A DNA stretch of 24,522 nucleotides from a virus. Below the pieces are notes generated by a model that was not told the origin of the DNA, ran no database searches, and saw nothing but the letters and a program-made list of their open reading frames with translations. The stretch lies in the IMG/VR virus record IMGVR_UViG_3300044941_000449, positions 1-24,522 of that record; one strand, written 5' to 3'. The translations under genes and the position numbers were made by a program. Positions 1 to 8,459 of this stretch are shown here, piece after piece (positions within the stretch are counted from its first letter, which is position 1; each line of letters starts with the position of its first letter).

Positions 1-93
1 ATGGGTGTAAAGCAATTGGATAGTGATAATCATGTGTATGCTGTGCATCCGCGGCTTATTGTGGAGTTTAATCATGAAAAAGTTTTCTACTGA
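1..93 (+). CDS. C-terminal end of an upstream phage gene (partial)
   Basis: An open frame runs from the window edge to a TGA at 91-93 and gives the last 30 residues of a protein ending in EFNHEKVFY. The first in-window codon is ATG, but the true start could lie upstream. The stop overlaps the portal start by one base (TGATG), which is the tight packing expected of a phage late operon. In this position a terminase or another head-module gene would be expected, but the fragment is too short for me to assign a family. Confidence 0.5.
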   Translation: MGVKQLDSDNHVYAVHPRLIVEFNHEKVFY

Positions 94-1427
94 TGGCAAA
101 TGAAAATGTAATTTTTAGTGCTGACGGGAGTGTGGTTTTTTTACCGGAGCTCAATGCTGTGGCGTATATGAATGACAACAAAGGCAAGCCACAAAAGCCT
201 ACAAAAACGGTGAAAGAAAAACGCACCGGCAGCCAGGTGATTGAGTATTGGGGTAGTAATAATTTATATCCCCAGGAGGTGGTAGAAGATTATGCAAAAG
301 ACGATCAAATTCCAGCGCTGATTGCTTGGAAGATTAAGACTTTGATTAGTGGTGGGATTATTTATGGTAATCTGGAATTTGACAAAGATGGAAGTGAAAA
401 ACTTATTCCTTTTTATGATGCTGAAATTGAAGATTTTGCCATTAAATCGGCATTGGGAAGGTTTTCGAGAGAAGCTGCCAGCGATTTTTACTGGTTTGAA
501 AATGTTTTTACGGAGCTAATTCTTTCGGGCGATAAGTCGAAAATTGCTACAATTACCGTTCAGGAAGCTTCTTTTTGCCGTTTGGCTAAACAAAGGGAAG
601 ATGGCAGTATTCCGTATGTCTATATCAGCGCAAATTGGGAGAAAAGGCCGCCATTGGCTAATGTGCCTAAGGTAAACTTGCTTGACCCATATTATGATCC
701 CGCTGGAACTCTACAGAAATCGGAGTGGCAAAAGGCTATTTATCACAGCAGTTTCCCTTCGCCTGATTCGGTGTATTATCAAACACCAACACACAATGGA
801 TTGCGTGTGAGCGGTTGGCTGGATATTGCCCGGGCAATTCCTGAGTTTAAAAAATCGCTGATGAAAAATCAGATGACAATCAAGTATCACATCAAGATAC
901 CTGATAGCTACTGGCCATCGCTGTATAAAGATTGGCTATCTTTAACACCGGAACAGAAGCTTGAGAAGAAGAAAGAAAAGTTGACACAATTTGTCAATTT
1001 TATGAAAGGTGAAAAAAATTCGGGGAATGCTTTCATGAGTGATTACACTTATGATCCCATTAATCAGAAACCTGTTTTCGGTTGGATTATTGAACCCATC
1101 GATGATAAGATTAAAGACGGGCTTTATATTGAAGATAGCCAAGAGGCTTCGGCCCACATTTTAAGGGCTTTTGGGCTTGACCCTACATTGGTGGGACAAG
1201 GCCCGGGAAGAAATTCTCAATCGGCTGGAAGTGGTAGTGATAAACGTGTGGCTCGCGAAATTTATTTATTAAATGCCAAAGTTGACCAGGATATCATTCT
1301 GGAACCATTGAATGCTGTGGTTAATCCTTTTAATGGTTGGAAAAAGCGCTATCCGAGAATGACCTGGTGGTTCAGAAACTATTTCTTGGCTACTCAAAAT
1401 CAAGTTTCACCCGATAATCGTATTTGA
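93..1427 (+). CDS. Phage portal protein (Bacteroidota phage type)
   Basis: A 444-residue protein that I take to be the portal, the dodecameric ring at the capsid vertex through which DNA is packaged and to which the tail attaches. Supporting signs are the length, the position at the start of the structural module, the N-terminal part with YWGSNNLYPQ followed by an IPALIAWKIKTLISGG segment, and the C-terminal stretch HILRAFGLDPTLVGQGPG with a Gly/Ser-rich SAGSGSDKRVAREIY segment. That pattern resembles portals of the PBSX/DUF-type found in Bacteroidota prophages. The start is the ATG overlapping the previous stop, and the next gene starts one base after its stop codon. The call rests on remembered family resemblance and context, not on a catalytic motif. 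Confidence 0.7.
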   Translation: MANENVIFSADGSVVFLPELNAVAYMNDNKGKPQKPTKTVKEKRTGSQVIEYWGSNNLYPQEVVEDYAKDDQIPALIAWKIKTLISGGIIYGNLEFDKDGSEKLIPFYDAEIEDFAIKSALGRFSREAASDFYWFENVFTELILSGDKSKIATITVQEASFCRLAKQREDGSIPYVYISANWEKRPPLANVPKVNLLDPYYDPAGTLQKSEWQKAIYHSSFPSPDSVYYQTPTHNGLRVSGWLDIARAIPEFKKSLMKNQMTIKYHIKIPDSYWPSLYKDWLSLTPEQKLEKKKEKLTQFVNFMKGEKNSGNAFMSDYTYDPINQKPVFGWIIEPIDDKIKDGLYIEDSQEASAHILRAFGLDPTLVGQGPGRNSQSAGSGSDKRVAREIYLLNAKVDQDIILEPLNAVVNPFNGWKKRYPRMTWWFRNYFLATQNQVSPDNRI

Positions 1428-1428
1428 T

Positions 1429-2412
1429 ATGCTTTTAAATACAGTAGAAGAGATAAAAAAGTTTAAGCCCATCATGAGCTCTTTCAGCTATGGTGATTTG
1501 AAGCCAACACTGAAACAAGTGGAGGTGAACATGATCATGAAGCTTGTGGGCCAGGATCAGTATAATGATATTGATGTGGCATGGCAAACGCCCAACTCAG
1601 CAACACCTGAACAAAAGAATTTAAGGGAATTGATGTGTGAAGCCATCGTTCCTTTAAGCTTTTTGCGCTGGATTCCATGGGGAAACGTGAAGATTTCCAG
1701 TGCCGGGATTCAAATTGCTACAACAGAGACTATGAAAGCGGCCTTTCAGTGGCAAGTGGACGAAATTCGTACTGCTTGCCTACATGAAGGGCTTTCGGCA
1801 CTTAATAACATGTTGGATTTTTTGGAAAAGAATATTGCCGACTATCCGCTATATTCTGCATCGCCCGAGCGAACAAGCAATTTGAAAAAAACAATTGCAA
1901 ATGGCAATCAGCTTGAAAAGTATGTGAAAGTTGCTTATCCTCATTATGTATATAGCATGATTACACATTTGATAGAACGTGTGGAACGTACTTTTTTGCT
2001 TGCAATTTTGGGCGCCCCGCAATGGGAGCAAATTCAGAATGAATTGGCAAGCGGTGTTATCAACAGCGAAGTGAATAATTTGTTGGTGATGATACGTCCT
2101 GCGGTGGCCAATATGGCTATGAGCATGGCTGCCAATGAGCTTTCTTTTTTTATTAACCAGGATGGCGTGGTGAGTATCAGCGGAGAGAACACGCAAACCA
2201 CCAAAGCTACCAGGCCTGCTGAAGATAACCGGATTTCGTCATATATCCTTCAATGCAGAAGTCATGCAAATGCTGATTTTGCGGAGCTTAAAAAATATTT
2301 ACACCAAAACATTTCCTTGTACCCATTATATGCCAACAGCCCGAGTTATGTTGCCAATTTCAATACAAGTTTAAATTCACCTAATTCCGGTTTTTATGCT
2401 GCACTTACGTAA
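1429..2412 (+). CDS. Virion structural or connector-like protein (DUF6712-like)
   Basis: A 327-residue protein starting one base after the portal stop. It has two similar C-terminal-type segments: NIADYPLYSASPERTSNL at about residues 135-152 and NISLYPLYANSPSYVANF near the C-terminus. This suggests an internal duplication, or two copies of the same closing motif. The N-terminal part begins LLNTVEEIKKFKPIMSSFSYGDLKPTL. This architecture resembles the uncharacterised DUF6712 proteins encoded next to head-tail genes in Bacteroidota phages. A connector or head-completion role is inferred from position directly after the portal. No enzymatic motif is visible. Confidence 0.55.
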   Translation: MLLNTVEEIKKFKPIMSSFSYGDLKPTLKQVEVNMIMKLVGQDQYNDIDVAWQTPNSATPEQKNLRELMCEAIVPLSFLRWIPWGNVKISSAGIQIATTETMKAAFQWQVDEIRTACLHEGLSALNNMLDFLEKNIADYPLYSASPERTSNLKKTIANGNQLEKYVKVAYPHYVYSMITHLIERVERTFLLAILGAPQWEQIQNELASGVINSEVNNLLVMIRPAVANMAMSMAANELSFFINQDGVVSISGENTQTTKATRPAEDNRISSYILQCRSHANADFAELKKYLHQNISLYPLYANSPSYVANFNTSLNSPNSGFYAALT

Positions 2413-2803
2413 AATATTTAATCCCAACCTTGAAAACTTGATGAATACACTAATTCCTTTTGCTGTAGCTTTTTTTATGCCCACTGCTAAATGGCTTGTC
2501 CTGGTGGGTTTTTTTGTTGCATCTGACTTTGTTACAGGCGTTTTTGCATCTATCAAAAGAGGCGAAATGTTTACTTCTAATAAAGCTTTTCGAAGTATCC
2601 CAAAATTTATTGTGTATGGAATTTGTGTGCTGATTGCGCGGTTTATGGAAGTATATTTTATTTCGGATTTTCCGGCAGTGAAGTTCATTTCGGCATTTAT
2701 TGCTTACATCGAGCTTAAATCCATCAACGAAAATATTGAAAGCATTACCGGCCATTCTATTTTCAGCGAATTTATAAAACTCATCAATCCAAAGAGAAAA
2801 TGA
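2396..2803 (+). CDS. Phage holin
   Basis: A 135-residue membrane protein that would form the inner-membrane lesion timing lysis. Three hydrophobic segments are visible: LIPFAVAFFMPTAKWLVLVG and the following residues, then FIVYGICVLIARFMEVYF, then FPAVKFISAFIAYIE. The motif DFVTGVFASIKRGE followed by a NENIESITGHSIF tail is typical of the holin_4/TcdE-like family found in Bacteroidota phages. The ATG at 2396 overlaps the preceding gene by 17 nt. An internal ATG at 2441 gives a 120-residue form, and two starts would suit a holin/antiholin pair, though that is inference. The gene sits in the head module, about 18 kb from the endolysin candidate at 20887. Confidence 0.72.
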   Translation: MLHLRKIFNPNLENLMNTLIPFAVAFFMPTAKWLVLVGFFVASDFVTGVFASIKRGEMFTSNKAFRSIPKFIVYGICVLIARFMEVYFISDFPAVKFISAFIAYIELKSINENIESITGHSIFSEFIKLINPKRK

Positions 2804-2961
2804 CAAACAAGGAATTAGAAAGCCTGGTGGCAAAAATTCGAGAAGAATTAAAGGGCGATGGCATTGTGAATGTGTCGTTCACAATTGAACGGCCACGTAA
2901 AGGTAGAGTGGTTTGGAAGGTGCAAGGATTTATAAAAAAAGAACTTGATGATCAGAATTGA
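2800..2961 (+). CDS. Small phage protein of unknown function (53 aa)
   Basis: A 53-residue protein whose ATG overlaps the holin stop (ATGA). It is charged and has no membrane segment, starting MTNKELESLVAKIREELKGDG and continuing with the basic segment IERPRKGRVVWKVQGFIKK. It ends inside the next gene with an overlap of 14 nt. Overlapping coupling on both sides supports it as a real gene. A spanin or lysis accessory would be possible next to a holin, but no signal peptide or lipobox is present, so I assign no function. Confidence 0.6.
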   Translation: MTNKELESLVAKIREELKGDGIVNVSFTIERPRKGRVVWKVQGFIKKELDDQN

Positions 2962-3715
2962 AATATCGAATTTAAACGGTGCGATAATTCGCTATGCTCA
3001 GCTTCCTGTGCGGTGGGATCAGTTCAGCCGCAAACAGGCAAAGCTCGCATGGAAACAAATTACCGGCAGCGTGCCGGAAGAGCTTGCTCTTGCCAGATTA
3101 CTAAATGCATTCCTTGACTTGCCTATGAAACTCATCAATCAAATTGGCTTCGATGATTTGTATTATTTGCGTGAACTTATTGGTGATATTTTCAATAAAG
3201 TTCAGCATCAAAAATCCTTTATGCCGATTTTGTGGCTTGGACCATTGCCGCTGATTGGACCCGGTAAGCTCTTGAAAAATTTTAGTGCCGGACGTTTCAC
3301 AGATGCTATCACTTTGCTTGGTATTCACCAGAAGAATGAATCAAACCAAATAGCATTGAATCAATTAATGGCTTGCTTGTATATATGGCCATGGCAGCGC
3401 CACAATAGCAACAAAATACCCCTTCGATCATGGAAATTCAGGCTACTGCCTTACCGAGTTAAACAACGTGCAATTTTAAATTTCATCGGCTTGAGTGAAT
3501 ATTTGCACGTTGTTTATCCCACTATTGGCCAATCGGATGGAAATTCCGATTCGGCTTCCTGGAATAGTATTCTGGTGAAGTTGCCGGGCGATGCATTTGG
3601 CACGATTCCAAAGCGCACCCATGTGCCCTTGCATGATATGATGATTTATTTGGAAGAGCAAGCCAAAGAGGCGAAACGCATTAAAAAGAGTTTGAAAAAT
3701 GGCCATCGTAACTAA
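2948..3715 (+). CDS. Phage structural or tail-assembly protein, unknown function
   Basis: A 255-residue protein. I prefer the ATG at 2948; a TTG one codon earlier is also open. It has a helical middle part (ALARLLNAFLDLPMKLINQIG and YYLRELIGDIF), and the stretch NQLMACLYIWPWQR followed by RLLPYRVKQRAILNFIGLSEYL recalls Bacteroidota phage proteins encoded among head-tail genes. A role as tail assembly chaperone or neck protein is possible from position, but I see no programmed-frameshift slippery site and no diagnostic motif. It ends 17 nt inside the next gene. Confidence 0.6.
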   Translation: MIRIEISNLNGAIIRYAQLPVRWDQFSRKQAKLAWKQITGSVPEELALARLLNAFLDLPMKLINQIGFDDLYYLRELIGDIFNKVQHQKSFMPILWLGPLPLIGPGKLLKNFSAGRFTDAITLLGIHQKNESNQIALNQLMACLYIWPWQRHNSNKIPLRSWKFRLLPYRVKQRAILNFIGLSEYLHVVYPTIGQSDGNSDSASWNSILVKLPGDAFGTIPKRTHVPLHDMMIYLEEQAKEAKRIKKSLKNGHRN

Positions 3716-4226
3716 TTTCACACACAGTGCTTATGTGCACTATTTTGAACAAATTGCAATGGAGCACGTGGATATTGCCCACAGCTCGACGGAAAAGCAT
3801 TTTTCTCGCCTGAACATTAATGAAATGATACAGGCACTGAACACCGATATCAATTATCCATGTTTGCTGCTCGAAAGCCTGGAAGGAGGATTGGAAGCGG
3901 TTAGCGATGATCAAATCAATGATGTGAAAACATGTGGTTTTATGGTGGTGGATTTGGCTGATTTGGGTGATTACGCTGACCAGGATGAGGTGTTGGATAA
4001 AATGTTTGTGCTGGCAATGGAAATTGTTTCTCGCATGCGCGATGACCGCAAAATGCACAGCTGGCTAAGAAGATTAAACCTCGATAGGGTGAAATATTTC
4101 AAGGTGGGACCACTCTTTGACCGTGCATTTGGCTATCTGGTAGAGTTTGAAATTAAAACACAAATTAACCTTACTTATAATCCTGCAAAATGGCAATTAT
4201 TATCGTCAAGCAACCCACACGCCTAA
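3699..4226 (+). CDS. Phage structural protein, neck or tail-terminator candidate
   Basis: A 175-residue protein beginning MAIVTNFTHSAYVHYFEQIA. It is an acidic mix of alpha and beta segments with no membrane segment or catalytic motif. Its size and position between connector-like genes and the large tail proteins suit a head-closure or tail-terminator protein, which is an inference from synteny only. It overlaps the previous gene by 17 nt and the next by 37 nt, so translation is probably coupled across the whole late operon. Confidence 0.6.
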   Translation: MAIVTNFTHSAYVHYFEQIAMEHVDIAHSSTEKHFSRLNINEMIQALNTDINYPCLLLESLEGGLEAVSDDQINDVKTCGFMVVDLADLGDYADQDEVLDKMFVLAMEIVSRMRDDRKMHSWLRRLNLDRVKYFKVGPLFDRAFGYLVEFEIKTQINLTYNPAKWQLLSSSNPHA

Positions 4227-5821
4227 GTTTCAGCGAAGAACCCATTATTATAGAAGCAGAAACGGACAAGTATCTCATAGATACCGGCAGCCCCTATAAT
4301 TTCACGATTCAAATCAATGATACCACTGCAATAGAGGGCGATATACTTCTTATTGAGAATAGTTCTTTGCACAGTAGTTGTGTTTTTTACTTTACCACGA
4401 TGTCGCTTATTGATATTGCAAGTGAAGATGACGGCAATAAGTTGCCGGTGTATGCATCATCAGGCGCTGCGAGCATTACTGAATGGAGAAACGTAATCTT
4501 ATCATTGCTCAAACAGAATTATATTCTTGATAAATATTACCACATCAGCGCTGTCGGGAGCAATCAAATATATTTTGTAGCAAAAACCAAATCTACACTA
4601 TATAATCCGGCAACTCCCAATTCCTGTACAAACGCAGGTATTGTATTTACTGCGATAAATGATGCTGTTGACCCTCAGTATTTCGATAAATACCACATGG
4701 TTTTGGATGTGTATGTGAAAGAGTTTGGCGCGACTGAATTTACAAGAATAGGTACAATTCCTCTTGTGCCTGATTCAAACTCCCGATGCAAATTTTACAT
4801 TCAGGATATCATTCATGGTTTTCAACGTATTGACAATGCGCCCTTCTCTACTTCATTATTTTTTGTTTGCCAATCCATAAACCTGGAATATTATTTTGCA
4901 TTGTCGGAAATAAGACAGGTTGCTTATGTTTCCAATACTTCTTACGAAATTTTCTACACAAATGCCAAAAAGAGCAATTTAGATGTGTTGAAGTGCCTGA
5001 AAGGAGGCCGCAGGCGCAATCATTATCTCATTCAAACGGATGTAACCACAATATTCATTAACAACATTCATTGGCTCACAACCACCAATGAAGATAAGGT
5101 GTATGTAACCAGACAAGCTCAATGTAAGCAATGGTTATATTTTATAGCCCATAATATGGGTGATGCTCCAAAAGCAAAGGTGGAAATGTTCTTTTCTAAC
5201 GCCAGCTCAGTTGTACTTGATTTGTGTACTATTGCCTATACTGATTTTGATACCATTCGAATTCGCACAGATGCTTTTCACCCCACAATTGCCAATTATC
5301 TTACTGCGAATCCGGGTTATATATTCACCCATTATGATGTGTGGATAGAAAATGAAGGTGGCCAACTGATCAAGAAAAAAATCAGATATCAACTGGAAGA
5401 ACCCTATTTTAACGAGAAGTGCTTTTATTTTGAAGCCTCAATGGGCGGGTTTAAAACGATTCGTTGCCGTGGTAAACAAGAATACGGAATAGAAGTGCAA
5501 TCCGAACTTCTTGAGATTTTCACGGATTTGAGTATATTCAGTCGCTTTGAAGCCAATACAGTTCAGAATCAAACGGAATATATCGATGTATTTCAATCTT
5601 TTACCGGATTTTATCGGAAAGAAGAATTGAAAAATCTTGTGATTGATTTTTTGATTTCGGAAGTGGTTTACACGTTTGATTTTAACAATGAAGAAATTGA
5701 GCGCGTAAACATCCTGCCGGAGTCTTTTTCGCTCATTCGAACCGATGATTATCTATATGGAGTTCTATTCAACTGGAGATATAGCGACAGGCAAATTAAC
5801 CATTCAAATTTCATCAGATAA
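4190..5821 (+). CDS. Large virion or tail protein, unknown detailed role
   Basis: A 543-residue, beta-rich protein with many aromatic and polar residues and no membrane segment. It begins MAIIIVKQPTRLSFSEEPIIIEAE. Proteins of this type sit beside tail genes in Bacteroidota phages and may be tail-sheath-, baseplate- or fibre-like. I cannot decide between these from sequence alone. It overlaps the previous gene by 37 nt, and its TAA shares one base with the ATG of the next gene (TAATG). That next gene is also large and tail-like, and the two may form a complex. Confidence 0.6.
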   Translation: MAIIIVKQPTRLSFSEEPIIIEAETDKYLIDTGSPYNFTIQINDTTAIEGDILLIENSSLHSSCVFYFTTMSLIDIASEDDGNKLPVYASSGAASITEWRNVILSLLKQNYILDKYYHISAVGSNQIYFVAKTKSTLYNPATPNSCTNAGIVFTAINDAVDPQYFDKYHMVLDVYVKEFGATEFTRIGTIPLVPDSNSRCKFYIQDIIHGFQRIDNAPFSTSLFFVCQSINLEYYFALSEIRQVAYVSNTSYEIFYTNAKKSNLDVLKCLKGGRRRNHYLIQTDVTTIFINNIHWLTTTNEDKVYVTRQAQCKQWLYFIAHNMGDAPKAKVEMFFSNASSVVLDLCTIAYTDFDTIRIRTDAFHPTIANYLTANPGYIFTHYDVWIENEGGQLIKKKIRYQLEEPYFNEKCFYFEASMGGFKTIRCRGKQEYGIEVQSELLEIFTDLSIFSRFEANTVQNQTEYIDVFQSFTGFYRKEELKNLVIDFLISEVVYTFDFNNEEIERVNILPESFSLIRTDDYLYGVLFNWRYSDRQINHSNFIR

Positions 5822-8037
5822 TGTTTTCAATTATAGTCAACGATGAAGAATTGGTATTAGCTCCTAACTCGGAATTTACATGGGAGTTTTTCAACGCCAT
5901 GTTTTCAGAAGAAGTGAATCTGGGAGGTTATTCCTTACCTGTTACGGCCTTAGTAGGTGCCGGAAATAATGATAAAATTCTAAGCTTCGGCTACCGATGG
6001 AACATTCGTGAGAATGTGAAAGAATGGCCATGCCAATATAATTATAATGGGCGCCCGATACGCTCGGGCATTCTTCATCTTCTGGAATTTACCGAAAAGG
6101 AATATATGCTCAGCATCAGTTTCAGCTCTTTGCCGGGAAATTTCAAAAACAAAAAGCTTACCGAATTTCTATATGACGATGATATTGAATTCAAAACACT
6201 CGATGATTTGTTGGATTACGTGCGAAGTACGGTGACGCAAAGCTATCCTGATGTAATTTTGAATTTTCCGGAGTATGTAAATCAGGATTTTTATGGAGAG
6301 CTGAACAGCCCCGGTAGCGATAATCCCGATTTCAGAGGTTTTGTGAATTTTTGGGATACGATCAATGAAACCATCTATTTCAATACCATCAAAGAAGACC
6401 CGGAGCGAGATAATGAATTCAACATCGTGCCCTGGCTATTTGCGAATTATGTACTTAAGCAGATATTCAAAGAAGTAGGATGGGTTGCCACCGGCACATA
6501 TTTCCAACATGAAGACCTCCAAAAGTTGATGCTGTATAATTCTTATGCCCTTGACAGAAAAGAGGCGCAATATACAGTGAATGCAGGGCAAGCTGATGAT
6601 ACAGAACAATGGGATGGTGCCTGGGGTTTTGCCGATTTTATTCGACTGTACTTCCCAAATGAAACGGATGATCCGTTTGAAGATTCGGACAACTTATGGG
6701 ATGCGCCCAATAGTAGATTTACCGTGCCACCACCGCCACCCGGCAGCACCGACCCCGGATATTTTGACTTTTATTTCGAAGGATCTATGTTTTTTTCGCC
6801 CACATATGATACATCCATAGAACTTTATCCTTCATTGCAATTTTACCTCAAATGCAATTTGGGTATATTTCCTTTGATGCTGGTGAATGGAACTTCGGGC
6901 GGAGTTTTGGATTTCGCAAGCTTTTATATGGATGCATCGTGGATAGGTGAGCAAGTGGAAATATATGTGCAGCCTGTAGGACTCGATCCTACATATTCAT
7001 ATTGGAGCCGATGGACCAGCCATAAAGTGAAAATTACAGCCGCAAGCATCAGCAACCTGAACAGATATGCGAAAAAAATTCATCTGGCAAATCATGTGCC
7101 CGATATCACAGTTTCGGAGTTTTTATTGGGATTAAAAGAATGCTTTAACCTCACGTTTGAAGCCAACAACGAAACAAAAGAGTTTCATATCAACTTGCCG
7201 CAAAAGACGCTTGAAACCAATGAAGAAATTCCACATCACAAAATCATTCAGCAATACCTTGGCCGAAATAATGGGAAAGTGCAATATGTGTTTAATTGGG
7301 ATTTCAAAAATGACCAATTGGCAAATGACAAATTCAAATATCCACCTTTAGAGCCTCAATATCAAGCTGATGGTTTTGAAGATATTCCATTTAATTTAAA
7401 AGTGGGTGAATATGTATTTGTGTGGTGTGAAAATAAGTGGAGGACAACGCTAATTAGCCCCACAAACACAAATTACAAGGATGTTTACAGCGATAATTTC
7501 TTACCCTACATTGCAGGAGAAGGTGAAGAAAAAGCAATCACCCCACGTTGCGCCCCTATGCTTATGTATGTGCGATGGGATGGCGCTACATGGAGATTGG
7601 TTCCAACAATCAAGCACAAGGGCAATTCTCCTGCCTTTAATAATGGAATTGACAATGAAACACCTTACAGAATATGTTTCTGGCATGGAAAACAATTGGG
7701 CTCCATCGGAAAGCCGGGCTTTGAATTTGAATACCCATTAGCCTCGTCGTTTAATTTTAATTATTTTGGAAACCAAATAAGCAACCTTTCATTGCGGTGG
7801 GATGACAGAAGATTTGGGTTGTATACAGCCTTTTACAGAGATTTTATCGCCCAAATTCAGGAAAATCAAGAAATTGAATTCACGATAATGCTCAAGGCGG
7901 CTGATATTGTGAATTTCACACCACACAAAACTGTAACCATTGCTGGCACAAAATTTATAATAAAGAAAGTGAGCATTATTAACAGCTCTCGAATGGAAGG
8001 CTTGGCAAAATTTACCGTTGTTAAATTAATGATATGA
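5821..8037 (+). CDS. Large tail or baseplate-like protein
   Basis: A 738-residue protein starting MFSIIVNDEELVLAPNSEFTWEF. Its N-terminal third recalls the tail or hub-like proteins of Bacteroidota phages (EEVNLGGYSLPV, then a beta-rich domain). A run of five prolines at about residues 303-307 is a likely flexible linker between this part and a second, aromatic-rich beta domain. The segment DITVSEFLLGLKECFNLTFEANNETKEF begins the C-terminal half and resembles the hub-like domains that contact the tail tube, which is an inference. The gene sits directly before the tail-completion and tape measure genes, with a 4-nt overlap at the next start (ATGA). Confidence 0.6.
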   Translation: MFSIIVNDEELVLAPNSEFTWEFFNAMFSEEVNLGGYSLPVTALVGAGNNDKILSFGYRWNIRENVKEWPCQYNYNGRPIRSGILHLLEFTEKEYMLSISFSSLPGNFKNKKLTEFLYDDDIEFKTLDDLLDYVRSTVTQSYPDVILNFPEYVNQDFYGELNSPGSDNPDFRGFVNFWDTINETIYFNTIKEDPERDNEFNIVPWLFANYVLKQIFKEVGWVATGTYFQHEDLQKLMLYNSYALDRKEAQYTVNAGQADDTEQWDGAWGFADFIRLYFPNETDDPFEDSDNLWDAPNSRFTVPPPPPGSTDPGYFDFYFEGSMFFSPTYDTSIELYPSLQFYLKCNLGIFPLMLVNGTSGGVLDFASFYMDASWIGEQVEIYVQPVGLDPTYSYWSRWTSHKVKITAASISNLNRYAKKIHLANHVPDITVSEFLLGLKECFNLTFEANNETKEFHINLPQKTLETNEEIPHHKIIQQYLGRNNGKVQYVFNWDFKNDQLANDKFKYPPLEPQYQADGFEDIPFNLKVGEYVFVWCENKWRTTLISPTNTNYKDVYSDNFLPYIAGEGEEKAITPRCAPMLMYVRWDGATWRLVPTIKHKGNSPAFNNGIDNETPYRICFWHGKQLGSIGKPGFEFEYPLASSFNFNYFGNQISNLSLRWDDRRFGLYTAFYRDFIAQIQENQEIEFTIMLKAADIVNFTPHKTVTIAGTKFIIKKVSIINSSRMEGLAKFTVVKLMI

Positions 8038-8459
8038 GCAGCGGAGGAATCAATCAAGAAATAAACAAAAGGAACTTCATTCATGATGAACTGGAATGGT
8101 GGAGTAACTATGTGACAGATGCCGTTATCAAAGAGCTGCTTCGGAGAAAAATAGGGATTACGCGAGAATTGCAAAGCTCTATACATGCCAGGGCAAGACA
8201 AGAGATTGCAGAATTAGGATTCCTCACTTACGGAAGATATGTGGATATGGGTGCAGGTCGCGGATACCGAAAAGGAGTGGAAAGCATCAAAAAAAACAGA
8301 GAGTTGCTCACTGCCGGAAGAATATCAAAAAGAAAACCTAAAAAATTCTACAGTAAAGTATCATACGGAACATTAGGAAGACTCTACCAACGACTGGTGA
8401 GCAATTACCAGGACACCATTATATATGGACTTAAAGAAACTATAAAAACACAATTATGA
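8034..8459 (+). CDS. Tail-completion-like protein (HK97 gp10-like candidate)
   Basis: A 141-residue basic protein with the segments LQSSIHARARQEIAELGF, then TYGRYVDMGAGRGYRKGV, then a KRKPKKFYSKVSYGTLGRLYQRL tail. Small proteins with a conserved GRYVDMGAG-type motif and a basic end are found directly before the tape measure gene in Bacteroidota phages and are usually thought of as HK97 gp10-like tail completion or minor tail proteins. The assignment is moderate. It overlaps the neighbours by 4 nt at each end (ATGA). Confidence 0.6.
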   Translation: MSSGGINQEINKRNFIHDELEWWSNYVTDAVIKELLRRKIGITRELQSSIHARARQEIAELGFLTYGRYVDMGAGRGYRKGVESIKKNRELLTAGRISKRKPKKFYSKVSYGTLGRLYQRLVSNYQDTIIYGLKETIKTQL